Below, one piece after another: positions 49,324-57,737 of a stretch of 64,000 nucleotides of DNA (within the stretch, counting starts at the first letter, position 1; each line of letters begins with the position of its first letter). The DNA comes from Laribacter hongkongensis DSM 14985. Lineage in GTDB: Bacteria > Pseudomonadota > Gammaproteobacteria > Burkholderiales > Aquaspirillaceae. The stretch lies in assembly GCF_000423285.1 (NCBI RefSeq), contig NZ_AUHR01000006.1, positions 1 to 64,000 of the forward strand, read 5' to 3'. The notes beneath the pieces are model-generated. The model was not told where the DNA came from, searched no databases, and saw only the letters and a program-made list of their open reading frames with translations. The translations under genes were made by a program, and so were the position numbers.

Positions 49324-50388
49324 ATGTCACGGCGCCTGCGCTGGGGACTGGCACTGGGGTTGTCGCTGCTGGTGCACGTCCTTTTGCTGGCGCTCGGCAA
49401 TGGCTGGCAGTGGTCGCCGGGCCTCGACGAGTCGCCGCTCAAACCGCTGACCGTCGAACTGCACGCGCAGGCACTGAAACTGCCGGCCAGCCCGCCGCCA
49501 CCCAAAGCTGCACCACGCCCGCGCCCACCGGCCATCGTCACCCGGGCAGCGGACACGCCGCCCGTAGCCGAAGAGCCGGCACCCGCCGGCACCGCGGCCA
49601 CACCGCCAGCAGAAGAGGCTCCGGAGCAGGACACGCCGGCACCGGAAACGGCCGTACCGCCGCCCGGCGAACGCCCGTTTGCCCCCGACCCGGAACAGGA
49701 AGCCCGGCAACAGGCCGAAGCCTTCAGCCGGCAGTTCCCGCCTGCGGCCCGGCTGACTTACGAGGTGTATTACGGTGCCTTGCTGGCCGGCCTCGCCGAA
49801 TTCGACTGGCAGCAGGACAACGGCCGTTACCGGCTCGAGGTGCGCCTGCGGCCGGTGTTCGGCAAACGGCTGGGCTATCTGTCGGAGGGACGGATCACCG
49901 CCGGCGGACTGACGCCGGATCGCTTCGAGGCGCGCAAAGGCGGAGAATTGCGCGAACAGGCCGAATTCGACTACCAGGCCGGCATCCTGCGTTACGGGCG
50001 CGACCTGCCCTTGCAGGAAACCGCCCTGCAAGCCGGTGCCCAGGACATCGTCAGCGTGGCGTTCCAGATTGCCCTGCGCGGCACGGCGGCGTTTGCCGAA
50101 CCGGTCCAGGTCACCACCGGCAAGAAGGTCTACCGCTACCCGCTGGAAGCCGTGGGCGAAAGTCCGGTCAGTGTGGGCGACCGCGAGATCAACAGCGTTC
50201 TGGTCAAAAGCCAGGCACGCGGCGACACGCTTGAATTCTGGCTGGCGCCGGACTACCACAACCTGCCGTTGCGCATCCGCTTTCGCGACGACGACAAGAC
50301 CATTGACCAGCGCCTGATCAAACTGGTGATCGGCGCTGACACCATACTAGAGAAACCACCGAAGGACCCTTACCAAAATGGCCATTAA
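49324..50388 (+). CDS. DUF3108 protein with membrane anchor and proline-rich linker
   Basis: A 354-residue protein. The N-terminal membrane segment is WGLALGLSLLVHVLLLALGNG (about residues 7-27), followed by a Pro/Ala/Glu-rich linker of about 90 residues (55-125). That layout resembles TonB and its SxxxH-type segment. The C-terminal half is a DUF3108 domain: FPPAARLTYEVYYGALLAGLAEFDW, LGYLSEGRITAGGLTPDRFEARKGG, and LVKSQARGDTLEFWLAPDYHNLPLRIRF segments. Function unknown; probably periplasmic. 9 nt after purN, and it overlaps the next gene by 11 nt, so the three are one operon. Confidence 0.85.
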   Translation: MSRRLRWGLALGLSLLVHVLLLALGNGWQWSPGLDESPLKPLTVELHAQALKLPASPPPPKAAPRPRPPAIVTRAADTPPVAEEPAPAGTAATPPAEEAPEQDTPAPETAVPPPGERPFAPDPEQEARQQAEAFSRQFPPAARLTYEVYYGALLAGLAEFDWQQDNGRYRLEVRLRPVFGKRLGYLSEGRITAGGLTPDRFEARKGGELREQAEFDYQAGILRYGRDLPLQETALQAGAQDIVSVAFQIALRGTAAFAEPVQVTTGKKVYRYPLEAVGESPVSVGDREINSVLVKSQARGDTLEFWLAPDYHNLPLRIRFRDDDKTIDQRLIKLVIGADTILEKPPKDPYQNGH

Positions 50389-51721
50389 TCCCGCCCAGTT
50401 CGACGCCGTTGTCGACGCCCTGCGCCGCGTACTGCCGTGCGAACGCCCGGCTGACGCCGTGCTGTCGGCCTACTTCCGCGACATGCGCAAGCTTGGCGCG
50501 CAGGATCGCCACCTGATCGCCGAAACCATCTTCGCCGTCCTGCGCCGCCGCGCCTTCCTGACCGCCCTCACCGCCCCGTCGGCCACGCCGCGCCGGCTGG
50601 TGATCGCCAGCCTGATCAAGGTACGCGGCCTTAACGTACGCGAACTCGACGGCATCCTGACCGAAGCAGAAAAGAAATGGGTCGTCGAACTCAAGGCCGC
50701 CCATCCCGAACTGGACCTCGCCGGCCGTGCCGAGCTGCCCGAATGGGTGGTGGACGCGCTGCGGGCGGGCGGGCAGGACGACGACGCCATCGTCGCGCTC
50801 GGCCACTCGATGCAGAACAGCGCCCCGCTGGACCTGCGCGCCAACACGCTGAAAATGCGCCGCGAAGACGTGCTGGCCGCACTGCGCGCTGCCGGGCTGG
50901 AACTGGCCCCGACACCGTTTTCGCCGGTGGGCCTGCGCGTCAAGGGCAAACCGCCGATCAACCGCCACCCGCTGTTCCTCGAAGGCGCGGTCGAAGTGCA
51001 GGACGAGGGCAGCCAGCTGCTGGGCCTGCTGGTCGGAGCCCGCCGCGGGGAAATGGTGGTGGATTTCTGCGCCGGTGCCGGCGGCAAGACCCTGCACCTG
51101 GGCGCAATGATGGCCTCGCGCGGCCGGCTGTACGCCTTTGACGTGTCGGAAAAGCGCCTCGCCAACCTCAAGCCGCGGCTGGCGCGTTCGGGCCTGTCCA
51201 ACGTGACGCCGCAGCTGATCCAGAACGAAAACGACAGCAAGATCAAGCGCCTCGCCGGCAAGGTGGACCGCGTACTGGTCGACGCTCCGTGCTCGGGACT
51301 GGGCACGCTGCGCCGCAACCCGGACCTCAAGTTCCGCCAGTCGCCGGCCAGCATCGCCGAGCTGAACAAGACCCAGGCCAGCATCCTGGCGCGGGCAGCC
51401 CAGCTGGTGAAACCGGGCGGCCGTCTGGTCTACGCCACCTGCTCGGTCCTGCCGGCGGAAAACGATGCCATCGTCGATGCTTTCCTGGCGGCCCATCCGG
51501 AATTCAGCGAAACGCCGGTCAACACGCTGCTGGAACAGGCCGGCGTGGCGCTGGACACCGGCAGCCGCCTGCGGCTGCTGCCGGGCGTGCACAGCACCGA
51601 CGGCTTTTTTGCGGCCGTGCTGACGCGTACGCCACCGGTGGATGAGCAGGAAGTGGATGAACAGGAAAACGAACCGGCCGAAGCCTTTGAAACCGCTGGT
51701 CCGACCGACGAATCCGAGTGA
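50378..51721 (+). CDS. RsmB-family rRNA m5C methyltransferase
   Basis: A 447-residue Nol1/Nop2/Sun-type methyltransferase. The N-terminal region (to about 130) resembles the NusB-like domain of RsmB. The C-terminal SAM domain shows VVDFCAGAGGKTLHL (motif I), LYAFDVSEKRLANLKPR, VLVDAPCSGLGTLRRNPD (catalytic-side Cys in PCSG) and VYATCSVLPAENDAIVD (TCS Cys). It is predicted to methylate C967 or a nearby position of 16S rRNA. The acidic tail (DEQEVDEQENEPAEAFE) is variable. It overlaps the DUF3108 gene by 11 nt. It could be the paralogue, not rsmB itself, because fmt and def are absent nearby. Confidence 0.85.
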   Translation: MAINPAQFDAVVDALRRVLPCERPADAVLSAYFRDMRKLGAQDRHLIAETIFAVLRRRAFLTALTAPSATPRRLVIASLIKVRGLNVRELDGILTEAEKKWVVELKAAHPELDLAGRAELPEWVVDALRAGGQDDDAIVALGHSMQNSAPLDLRANTLKMRREDVLAALRAAGLELAPTPFSPVGLRVKGKPPINRHPLFLEGAVEVQDEGSQLLGLLVGARRGEMVVDFCAGAGGKTLHLGAMMASRGRLYAFDVSEKRLANLKPRLARSGLSNVTPQLIQNENDSKIKRLAGKVDRVLVDAPCSGLGTLRRNPDLKFRQSPASIAELNKTQASILARAAQLVKPGGRLVYATCSVLPAENDAIVDAFLAAHPEFSETPVNTLLEQAGVALDTGSRLRLLPGVHSTDGFFAAVLTRTPPVDEQEVDEQENEPAEAFETAGPTDESE

Positions 51722-51762
51722 TTGCCAAAATGCGACACGCATTTGCATTGGCGGATTCAATA

Positions 51763-51788
51763 GGTCTAAATTTCATACCAATTAGACC
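51763..51788 (+). repeat. Inverted repeat in front of the ClC gene
   Basis: GGTCTAA (51763-51769) and TTAGACC (51782-51788), perfect 7-bp arms with a 12-nt spacer, 16 nt before the ClC start codon. It could be an operator or a leader stem. The base composition is more AT-rich than around. Confidence 0.45.
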
Positions 51789-51803
51789 GACTGAAGCCTC
51801 CTG

Positions 51804-53186
51804 ATGCAGCGCAATTTCCTCCCCGACTGGTTTACGCACCCGACCAAGCGTCGTGCCCGGCGGGTCAACCGCCGTGTACGGGCGTTCTACCTGTCGCGGG
51901 CGCTGACGCGCCAGCGGCTGGCCCTGTGGGGAGGTGCCCTGCTGGTGGGGCTGGCCGGTGTCGTGCTGACCTGGGGCAGCAAACTCGCCAGTCTGGGGAC
52001 GCAGGCGGCCTACGCGCTGTCGCCGTGGTGGATGCTGGTGTGGACGCCGCTGATGTTCATGCTGTCGCTGCTGATCGTGCAGGTCTGCGCTCCCGGTGCG
52101 GCTGGCGGCGGCATCGCCCAGACCATTGCCACGCTGGAGCGGCGCGGCGCCTTCTTGCGCGAGCGCTTTTTGACCTTCAGGGTGGCGGTGGTCAAGGTGC
52201 TGGCCACCCTGACCGGCATCAGTGCCGGTGGCACCTTCGGCTACGAGGGACCGATCATCCAGATCGGGGCGGCCCTGACGCACTCGCTCGGGCGCAGGCT
52301 CGGCATCCACAGCGAAAACGCCATCCGCACCACCATTCTGGCCGGGGGAGCGGCCAGTGTGGCAGCGGCATTCAACACGCCACTGGCCGGTATCGTGTTT
52401 GCCATCGAGGAGATGGGCCGCAGCTTCGAGCCGCGGGCCAGCGGCATCATCCTGACCGCGGTAATCCTTGCCGGCCTGATCACCATGGCGGCATTCGGCA
52501 ATTACGATTATTTCGGTACCACGGCCATCCATTTCCGGGCACTGGGCGGCTCGCAGCTGGCGGCCGTGCTGCTGACCGGCGTGATCTGCGGTGCGTTCGG
52601 TGCCCTGGCGGCGCGGGCGATGCTGGCGGTGTCGACCGGCAGCCGCAGCCGCCTGCTGGCCTGGCGCGGCCGCCAGCCGATGCTGTTCGCCGCGGTCTGC
52701 GGCGTGCTGATCGCCCTGATCGGCATTGCCACGCACGGCGAGTCCTTCGGCACCGGCTACAACGAGGCGCACCGGATCGTGACCGGCAATGCGCAAGGGC
52801 TGGAGTGGTTCGGCATCGTCAAGCTTTTCACCATGCTGGTATCGCAGATTTCCGGCGTGACCGGGGGGGTGCTGGCGCCGTCGCTCGCCATCGGTGCCGG
52901 CTTTGGCTACGACATCGGCCGCCTGCTGCCGGAGGTGCATCCGCAGGCGATGGCGCTCTTGGGCATGGTGGGTTTCTTTGCCGGTTTTTCGCGTTCGCCG
53001 CTGACCGGACTGGTGGTGGTGATGGAAATGACCGAGTCGCCGTCGATGATCGTGCCACTGATGGTGACGGCACTGATCGCCAGCGGCGTGTCGCGCCAGT
53101 TCAACCGCAAGAGCCTGTACGAGGCGCAGGCGCAGCTGCTGCTGTCGGCACTGGTGCCACCCCCGGCAACGCGCAAGGACAATTGA
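51804..53186 (+). CDS. ClC-family chloride channel/transporter
   Basis: A 460-residue membrane protein with about 10-11 segments. The gating-glutamate motif GYEGP is present in ISAGGTFGYEGPIIQIGAAL, and SGVTGGVLAPSLAIGAGFGYD matches the GxFxP region. The first selectivity motif (usually GSGIP) reads GAAGGGIAQ, so the serine ligand is not conserved. It is a chloride/proton exchanger or channel by family; the direction cannot be told. The N-terminus is hydrophilic and basic. RsmB-like and ClC genes are separated by 82 nt. Confidence 0.9.
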   Translation: MQRNFLPDWFTHPTKRRARRVNRRVRAFYLSRALTRQRLALWGGALLVGLAGVVLTWGSKLASLGTQAAYALSPWWMLVWTPLMFMLSLLIVQVCAPGAAGGGIAQTIATLERRGAFLRERFLTFRVAVVKVLATLTGISAGGTFGYEGPIIQIGAALTHSLGRRLGIHSENAIRTTILAGGAASVAAAFNTPLAGIVFAIEEMGRSFEPRASGIILTAVILAGLITMAAFGNYDYFGTTAIHFRALGGSQLAAVLLTGVICGAFGALAARAMLAVSTGSRSRLLAWRGRQPMLFAAVCGVLIALIGIATHGESFGTGYNEAHRIVTGNAQGLEWFGIVKLFTMLVSQISGVTGGVLAPSLAIGAGFGYDIGRLLPEVHPQAMALLGMVGFFAGFSRSPLTGLVVVMEMTESPSMIVPLMVTALIASGVSRQFNRKSLYEAQAQLLLSALVPPPATRKDN

Positions 53187-53211
53187 CCCATCAGGCATGC
53201 CGACCTAGAAT
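53183..53211 (+). promoter_or_regulatory. Promoter for grxD
   Basis: TTGACC (53183-53188), a 17-nt spacer and TAGAAT (53206-53211), with one mismatch each to consensus. The -35 box contains the stop codon of the ClC gene. The grxD start is 39 nt after the -10 box. Confidence 0.65.
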
Positions 53212-53249
53212 CCGACCGTTTCAGTCAACTTTATCGCGAGAGAGCCGTC

Positions 53250-53576
53250 ATGCGCGACGTCACCGCCGAAATCCGCCAGCAGATCACCGACAATCCGGTT
53301 GTGCTTTACATGAAGGGCTCGGCCCAGTTTCCGCAATGCGGCTTCTCGGCCCGGGCGGTGCAGATCCTCAAGGCCTGTGGCGTTGACCGCCCGGTGACCT
53401 TCAACGTGCTGGAAGATCCGGAGATCCGCCAGGGCATCAAGGACTTTTCCGGCTGGCCGACCATTCCGCAGCTGTACATCAAGGGTGAATTCATCGGCGG
53501 CTCGGACATCATGACCGAGATGTTCCAGTCGGGCGAACTGCAGCCACTGGTGGCCGAGGCACTGGCCGGGCATTAA
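53250..53576 (+). CDS. grxD: Monothiol glutaredoxin GrxD (Grx4)
   Basis: A 108-residue CGFS-type glutaredoxin. The active-site motif is QCGFSARA (single Cys), with [11 protein letters not shown] before it and [19 protein letters not shown] after, which binds glutathione. It carries 2Fe-2S clusters with BolA-type partners and helps in cluster transfer and iron sensing. Standard length. It stands alone with its own promoter. Confidence 0.95.
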   Translation: MRDVTAEIRQQITDNPVVLYMKGSAQFPQCGFSARAVQILKACGVDRPVTFNVLEDPEIRQGIKDFSGWPTIPQLYIKGEFIGGSDIMTEMFQSGELQPLVAEALAGH

Positions 53577-53657
53577 AACGTCCGTCACAATATTCGCTCG
53601 GCATAACTTTTTGTGACTACAATTCGCCCCCGAGCCTGAAACATGATTACTCCGACC

Positions 53658-53677
53658 CGGCAGCGCTAACGCTGCCG
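53658..53677 (+). promoter_or_regulatory. Stable hairpin in the upp leader
   Basis: CGGCAGCG (53658-53665) and CGCTGCCG (53670-53677) form a perfect 8-bp stem with a CTAA loop, 23 nt upstream of upp. There is no U-tract. It may affect mRNA stability or translation. Confidence 0.4.
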
Positions 53678-53700
53678 TCGTCACATCCGGGGCAAGGAAA

Positions 53701-54333
53701 ATGAATCTCACCGTCGTCAATCATCCGTTGGTGCAGCACAAGCTGGGTCTGCTGCGCGAAGGCGACATCAGCACCAACAAGTTCCGTACCATCACCCACG
53801 AACTCGCCCGCCTGCTGGCTTATGAAGCCACCCGCGACTTCGAACTGGAGCCGATCACCATCGACGGCTGGTGCGGCAAGATCGAAGTCCAGCAGATCAA
53901 GGGCAAGAAAGTCACGGTCGTGCCGATCCTGCGCGCCGGTCTGGGCATGCTCGACGGCGTGCTCGACCTCGTGCCGTCAGCCAAGATCAGCGTGGTCGGC
54001 CTCTACCGCAACGAAGAAACGCTGGAACCGGTACCGTACTTCGACAAATTCGTTGACTCTCTTGACGAGCGCATCGCCCTCATCATCGACCCGATGCTCG
54101 CCACCGGCGGCTCGATGGTGGCCACCATCGACCTCCTGAAGCGCAAGGGCTGCAAGTCGATCCGGGCCATCGTGATGGTGGCGGCTCCCGAGGGCATCAA
54201 GGTCGTCAACGAAGCCCACCCGGACGTGCCGGTGTTTACCGCTTCGCTCGACAGCCACCTGAACGAGCAGGGCTACATCATCCCGGGGCTGGGTGATGCC
54301 GGCGACAAGATTTTTGGCACCAAGCACAGCTAA
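53701..54333 (+). CDS. upp: Uracil phosphoribosyltransferase
   Basis: A 210-residue pyrimidine salvage enzyme making UMP from uracil and PRPP. Starts [19 protein letters not shown]; also [33 protein letters not shown], and the PRPP loop [19 protein letters not shown]. Standard length. AAGGA ribosome binding site. Followed by a terminator and then the uracil permease gene. Confidence 0.97.
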   Translation: MNLTVVNHPLVQHKLGLLREGDISTNKFRTITHELARLLAYEATRDFELEPITIDGWCGKIEVQQIKGKKVTVVPILRAGLGMLDGVLDLVPSAKISVVGLYRNEETLEPVPYFDKFVDSLDERIALIIDPMLATGGSMVATIDLLKRKGCKSIRAIVMVAAPEGIKVVNEAHPDVPVFTASLDSHLNEQGYIIPGLGDAGDKIFGTKHS

Positions 54334-54354
54334 GACCATGCGGGCCAATACACA

Positions 54355-54383
54355 GGACGATCCGGAACGGATCGTCCTTTTTT
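54355..54383 (+). terminator. Intrinsic terminator between upp and uraA
   Basis: GGACGATCCG with CGGATCGTCC, a 10-bp stem with a GAA loop (54355-54377), followed by TTTTTT. It lies 21 nt after the upp stop and 44 nt before uraA, which has AAAGGGG as ribosome binding site. Confidence 0.85.
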
Positions 54384-54427
54384 GCGAAAAAACCTGAATC
54401 CAGATTTTCATCAAAGGGGAAATATCC

Positions 54428-55669
54428 ATGCTCAACCACCTCAAGCAGGCGGTCGCGGGCGCCCAGATCCTGTTTGTCGCCTTTGGCGCACTGGTGCTGG
54501 TGCCGCTGCTGACCGGCCTGAATCCGGCCATGGCACTTCTGGGAGCCGGCATCGGCACCCTGCTGTTCCAGCTGTGCACCGGCCGCAAGGTCCCGATCTT
54601 CCTTGGCTCTTCGTTCGCCTTCATCGCGCCGATCATCTATGCCACCCAGACCTGGGGCCTGCCGTCGACCATGTTCGGCCTGTTTGCCGCCGGCTTCATG
54701 TACTTCGTGTTTGCCGCGCTGGTGCGCTGGCGCGGGATGGATGCCGTCAACAAGCTGCTGCCGCCGGTGGTGATCGGCCCGGTCATCATGATCATCGGCC
54801 TGTCGGTCGCCACGGTGGCCAGCAGCATGGCCATGGGCCGCGCTGGTGGCGAACAGGTGATTCCGTACACTGACGCCCTCCTGCTGGCAGCCGTTTCGCT
54901 GGCCACCACGGTGATGGTGTCGATCTTCGCCCGCGGCATGTTCCGCCTGGTGCCGATCCTGGCCGGCGTGATCGTGGGCTATGTCGTGGCCGCCTTCATG
55001 GGACTGGTGGATTTCGGCAAGATCGCCAACGCACCGTGGTTTGCCGTGCCGCATTTCGTGACGCCGGAAGTGAACTGGGCTGCTGCCCTGTTCATGCTGC
55101 CGGTGGCGATTGCCCCGGCCATCGAGCACATCGGCGGCGTGATGGCGATTTCCGGCGTGACCGGCAAGGACTACACCAAGACGCCGGGCCTGCACCGCAC
55201 GCTGGCCGGTGACGGCCTGGGCGTCTGCGTGGCCGGCCTGATCGGCGGCCCGCCGGTAACCACCTATGCCGAAGTAACCGGCGCGGTGATGATCACCCGC
55301 AACTTCAACCCGGTGGTGATGACCTGGGCTGCCGTCTTCGCCATCTGCATGGCGTTCTTCGGCAAGTTCAACGCCCTGTTGCAGTCGATCCCGATGCCGG
55401 TGATGGGCGGCATCATGGTGCTGCTGTTCGGTACCATCGCCTCGATCGGCCTCAAGACCCTGATCGAAGCCAAGACCGACCTGATGGCACCGAAAAACCT
55501 GGTCATCGTGTCGGTGGTGCTGACTGCCGGCATCGGCGCGCTGGAACTCAAGCTCGGTTCGTTCACCCTCGTGGGGGTCGGCCTGTGCTCGATCCTCGCC
55601 ATCGTGCTCAACTGGATCCTGCCGCAAGGCAAACACCATGACGGCATTGCCGAAGGCCAGGACGTCTGA
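54428..55669 (+). CDS. uraA: UraA uracil permease (NCS2 family)
   Basis: A 413-residue inner membrane uracil/proton symporter with about 14 membrane segments. Family motifs: QILFVAFGALVLVPLLTGLNP, FLGSSFAFIAPIIYA, LPPVVIGPVIMIIGLSVA, AIAPAIEHIGGVMAISGVTG (with the substrate-binding Glu) and GGPPVTTYAEVTGAVMITRN. It follows upp, giving a salvage pair of uptake and conversion. Confidence 0.95.
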   Translation: MLNHLKQAVAGAQILFVAFGALVLVPLLTGLNPAMALLGAGIGTLLFQLCTGRKVPIFLGSSFAFIAPIIYATQTWGLPSTMFGLFAAGFMYFVFAALVRWRGMDAVNKLLPPVVIGPVIMIIGLSVATVASSMAMGRAGGEQVIPYTDALLLAAVSLATTVMVSIFARGMFRLVPILAGVIVGYVVAAFMGLVDFGKIANAPWFAVPHFVTPEVNWAAALFMLPVAIAPAIEHIGGVMAISGVTGKDYTKTPGLHRTLAGDGLGVCVAGLIGGPPVTTYAEVTGAVMITRNFNPVVMTWAAVFAICMAFFGKFNALLQSIPMPVMGGIMVLLFGTIASIGLKTLIEAKTDLMAPKNLVIVSVVLTAGIGALELKLGSFTLVGVGLCSILAIVLNWILPQGKHHDGIAEGQDV

Positions 55670-55692
55670 CCCTCCGCGCCTTCCGCACACGC

Positions 55693-55721
55693 GCCGCACG
55701 CCCTGTCGTGCGGCTTTTTTT
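55693..55721 (+). terminator. Terminator of uraA
   Basis: GCCGCACG (55693-55700) with CGTGCGGC (55707-55714), 8 bp, followed by seven T. Confidence 0.85.
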
Positions 55722-55786
55722 GTTCGTCAAGCCCGGATTCCGGCAAACTTGACTTGTTGCAGATGACATTCATTCTTGATAGCATT

Positions 55787-55801
55787 TGAGAATGGATATC
55801 A
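55787..55801. promoter_or_regulatory. Fur-box-like site over the tonB start codon
   Basis: TGAGAATGGATATCA matches the 7-1-7 Fur consensus TGATAATGATTATCA at 12 of 15 positions. It covers the tonB ATG (55792). A TTGACT -35 (55749-55754) lies upstream, without a good -10. Iron repression of the tonB cluster is the likely role, but only sequence match supports it. Confidence 0.5.
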
Positions 55802-56493
55802 AGTCATCCCCTGCCGCCACCGCCGGCACCCTGCTTTTGCACGGCGCGCTGTTGTTGGCCCTGTGGCAAACCGCCACCAGCCGCATCACGGCAGCACCGG
55901 CCATGCCGCAGGCAACCCAGGTCGAACTGCTGTCCCTGGATACGCCGGAGCCGGCACCCGCAGCGAGTGTGCCGGCTCCGGCACCTGCCACACCGCAAAA
56001 ACCGGCTACCAGCCGCACGCAGGCAGCGGCCACCCCATCCCGTCCGGAAAACCGTCCACGCAGCCATGCGGCACAAGACACCGCAGCTTCACCGGTACCG
56101 GCCGAAAGCAGCAGCAGCCCCCACACATCCGCGCCGGCCACCTCTTCCGCACCGGCAGCACCGGGCAGCCAGCGTGGCACTACTGACGGCAGCGCACATG
56201 AAGCACCGCCTTCTTTTACTGCCGATTATCTGGCCAACCCGGCACCGGCCTACCCGCCGCTGTCACAGGAACTGGGCGAAAGCGGCCAAGTCCGCCTGCG
56301 GGTAGCCGTAGATGCCAGCGGTGCCCCCAGCCAGGTCGAAATTGCCGAATCCAGCGGCTTCACCCGGCTGGACCGCGCCGCCCTGTCGGCCGTCAAGCGC
56401 TGGCGCTTTGTTCCGGCCCGCCGGGGCAGCGAAGCCGTCGCCGGCCGCGTCATCGTCCCCATTCACTTCAATCTCAAGACACTACAAGGGTAA
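55792..56493 (+). CDS. tonB: TonB energy-transducing protein
   Basis: A 233-residue inner-membrane-anchored protein linking ExbBD to outer-membrane receptors. The N-terminal anchor TAGTLLLHGALLLALWQTA includes the membrane His. A Pro/Ala/Ser-rich periplasmic linker covers about residues 45-145. The C-terminal domain has NPAPAYPPLSQELGESGQVRL (YPxxA-like), AESSGFTRLDRAALSAVKRW and RVIVPIHFNL. The start overlaps a Fur-like site and has only a weak ribosome binding site. First gene of the iron cluster; exbB follows 6 nt later. Confidence 0.93.
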   Translation: MDIKSSPAATAGTLLLHGALLLALWQTATSRITAAPAMPQATQVELLSLDTPEPAPAASVPAPAPATPQKPATSRTQAAATPSRPENRPRSHAAQDTAASPVPAESSSSPHTSAPATSSAPAAPGSQRGTTDGSAHEAPPSFTADYLANPAPAYPPLSQELGESGQVRLRVAVDASGAPSQVEIAESSGFTRLDRAALSAVKRWRFVPARRGSEAVAGRVIVPIHFNLKTLQG

Positions 56494-56499
56494 GTTTTC

Positions 56500-57160
56500 A
56501 TGGATGTCAGTCTGGTTATGCAACAGGGCGATGCGGTCCTGATCGGGGTGTTTGCCCTGCTACTGGCCATGTCGCTGGGCAGCTGGTGGCTGATCCTCCA
56601 GCGCAGCCTCGTACTGGCCTGCCTGAGCCGGCAGGCACGCCAGTGGAGCCGGCAGTTCTGGGCCGCCGACAGCCTCGACAGCGCCCGCGGCCAGCTCGGC
56701 TCCCCGCTGCCGCATGCCCGCATCGCCACCGCCGGCCTCGAAGGACTCGACCATTACCGCCAGCACGCCCAGCGTTCGCTGGGTGCCGCCTGCGGACTGG
56801 ACGAATTCCTGGTACGCACCATCCGCATGGCCCTGTCGCGCGAAACCGGACGGCTGGAATCCGGCCTGACCTGGCTGGCCACCGTCGGCTCTATCGCCCC
56901 GTTTGTCGGCCTCTTCGGCACGGTCTGGGGGATTTACCATGCACTGGTCGGCATTGCGGCCGAAGGACAGGTCTCGATCGGCACGGTATCCGGCCCGATC
57001 GGCGAAGCCCTGGTAGCCACTGCCGCCGGCCTTTTTGCCGCCATTCCGGCCGTCGTGGCCTACAACGCCTTCACCCGCGTCAACCGCGTGCTGTCACAGG
57101 ACATGGACAGCTTTGCCCACGACCTGCACGCCCAGTTGCTGACCGTTGCCGGAGGCGAAC

Positions 57161-57174
<14 letters not shown>
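56500..57174 (+). CDS. exbB: ExbB proton-channel subunit
   Basis: A 224-residue inner membrane protein of the MotA/TolQ/ExbB family that with ExbD uses the proton gradient to energise TonB. Three membrane segments: GVFALLLAMSLGSWWLIL (about 14-31), LATVGSIAPFVGLFGTVWGIYHA (about 126-148) and ALVATAAGLFAAIPAVVAYNAF (about 170-191). The conserved TVWGIYHAL and GPIGEALVATAAGL match the family. It overlaps exbD by 14 nt. Confidence 0.94.
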
Positions 57175-57571
<397 letters not shown>

Positions 57572-57591
57572 CCCCGCTCCGGTGCCCCCGT

Positions 57592-57620
57592 CGGCCGCCT
57601 GTTACCGGGCGGCCCTTTTT
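57592..57620 (+). terminator. Terminator after exbD
   Basis: GGCCGCC (57592-57598) with GGCGGCC (57607-57613), then C and six T. It separates tonB-exbBD from the receptor gene. Confidence 0.75.
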
Positions 57621-57672
57621 TGCCATGCCGCCAAGGCAGGAGTTCCCATGTCCTGTTGAAGCCCACGGGCAG

Positions 57673-57694
57673 GATGCCCGTTTGATGCCCGTTT
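57673..57694 (+). repeat. Tandem 11-bp repeat before the receptor gene
   Basis: GATGCCCGTTT is repeated twice without a gap (57673-57683 and 57684-57694). The second copy begins an 18-codon ORF (ATG at 57685) whose stop overlaps the receptor start as ATGA. Confidence 0.7.
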
Positions 57695-57737
57695 CCGGTT
57701 CCCGTCTGCAAACCCGCCCTAGCGAGTCTTTAAAACA

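Noticed and set aside
53595-53623. Sigma-70 promoter for upp
   Set aside because: TACAAT is a good -10 box, but no acceptable -35 hexamer lies at 16-19 nt.
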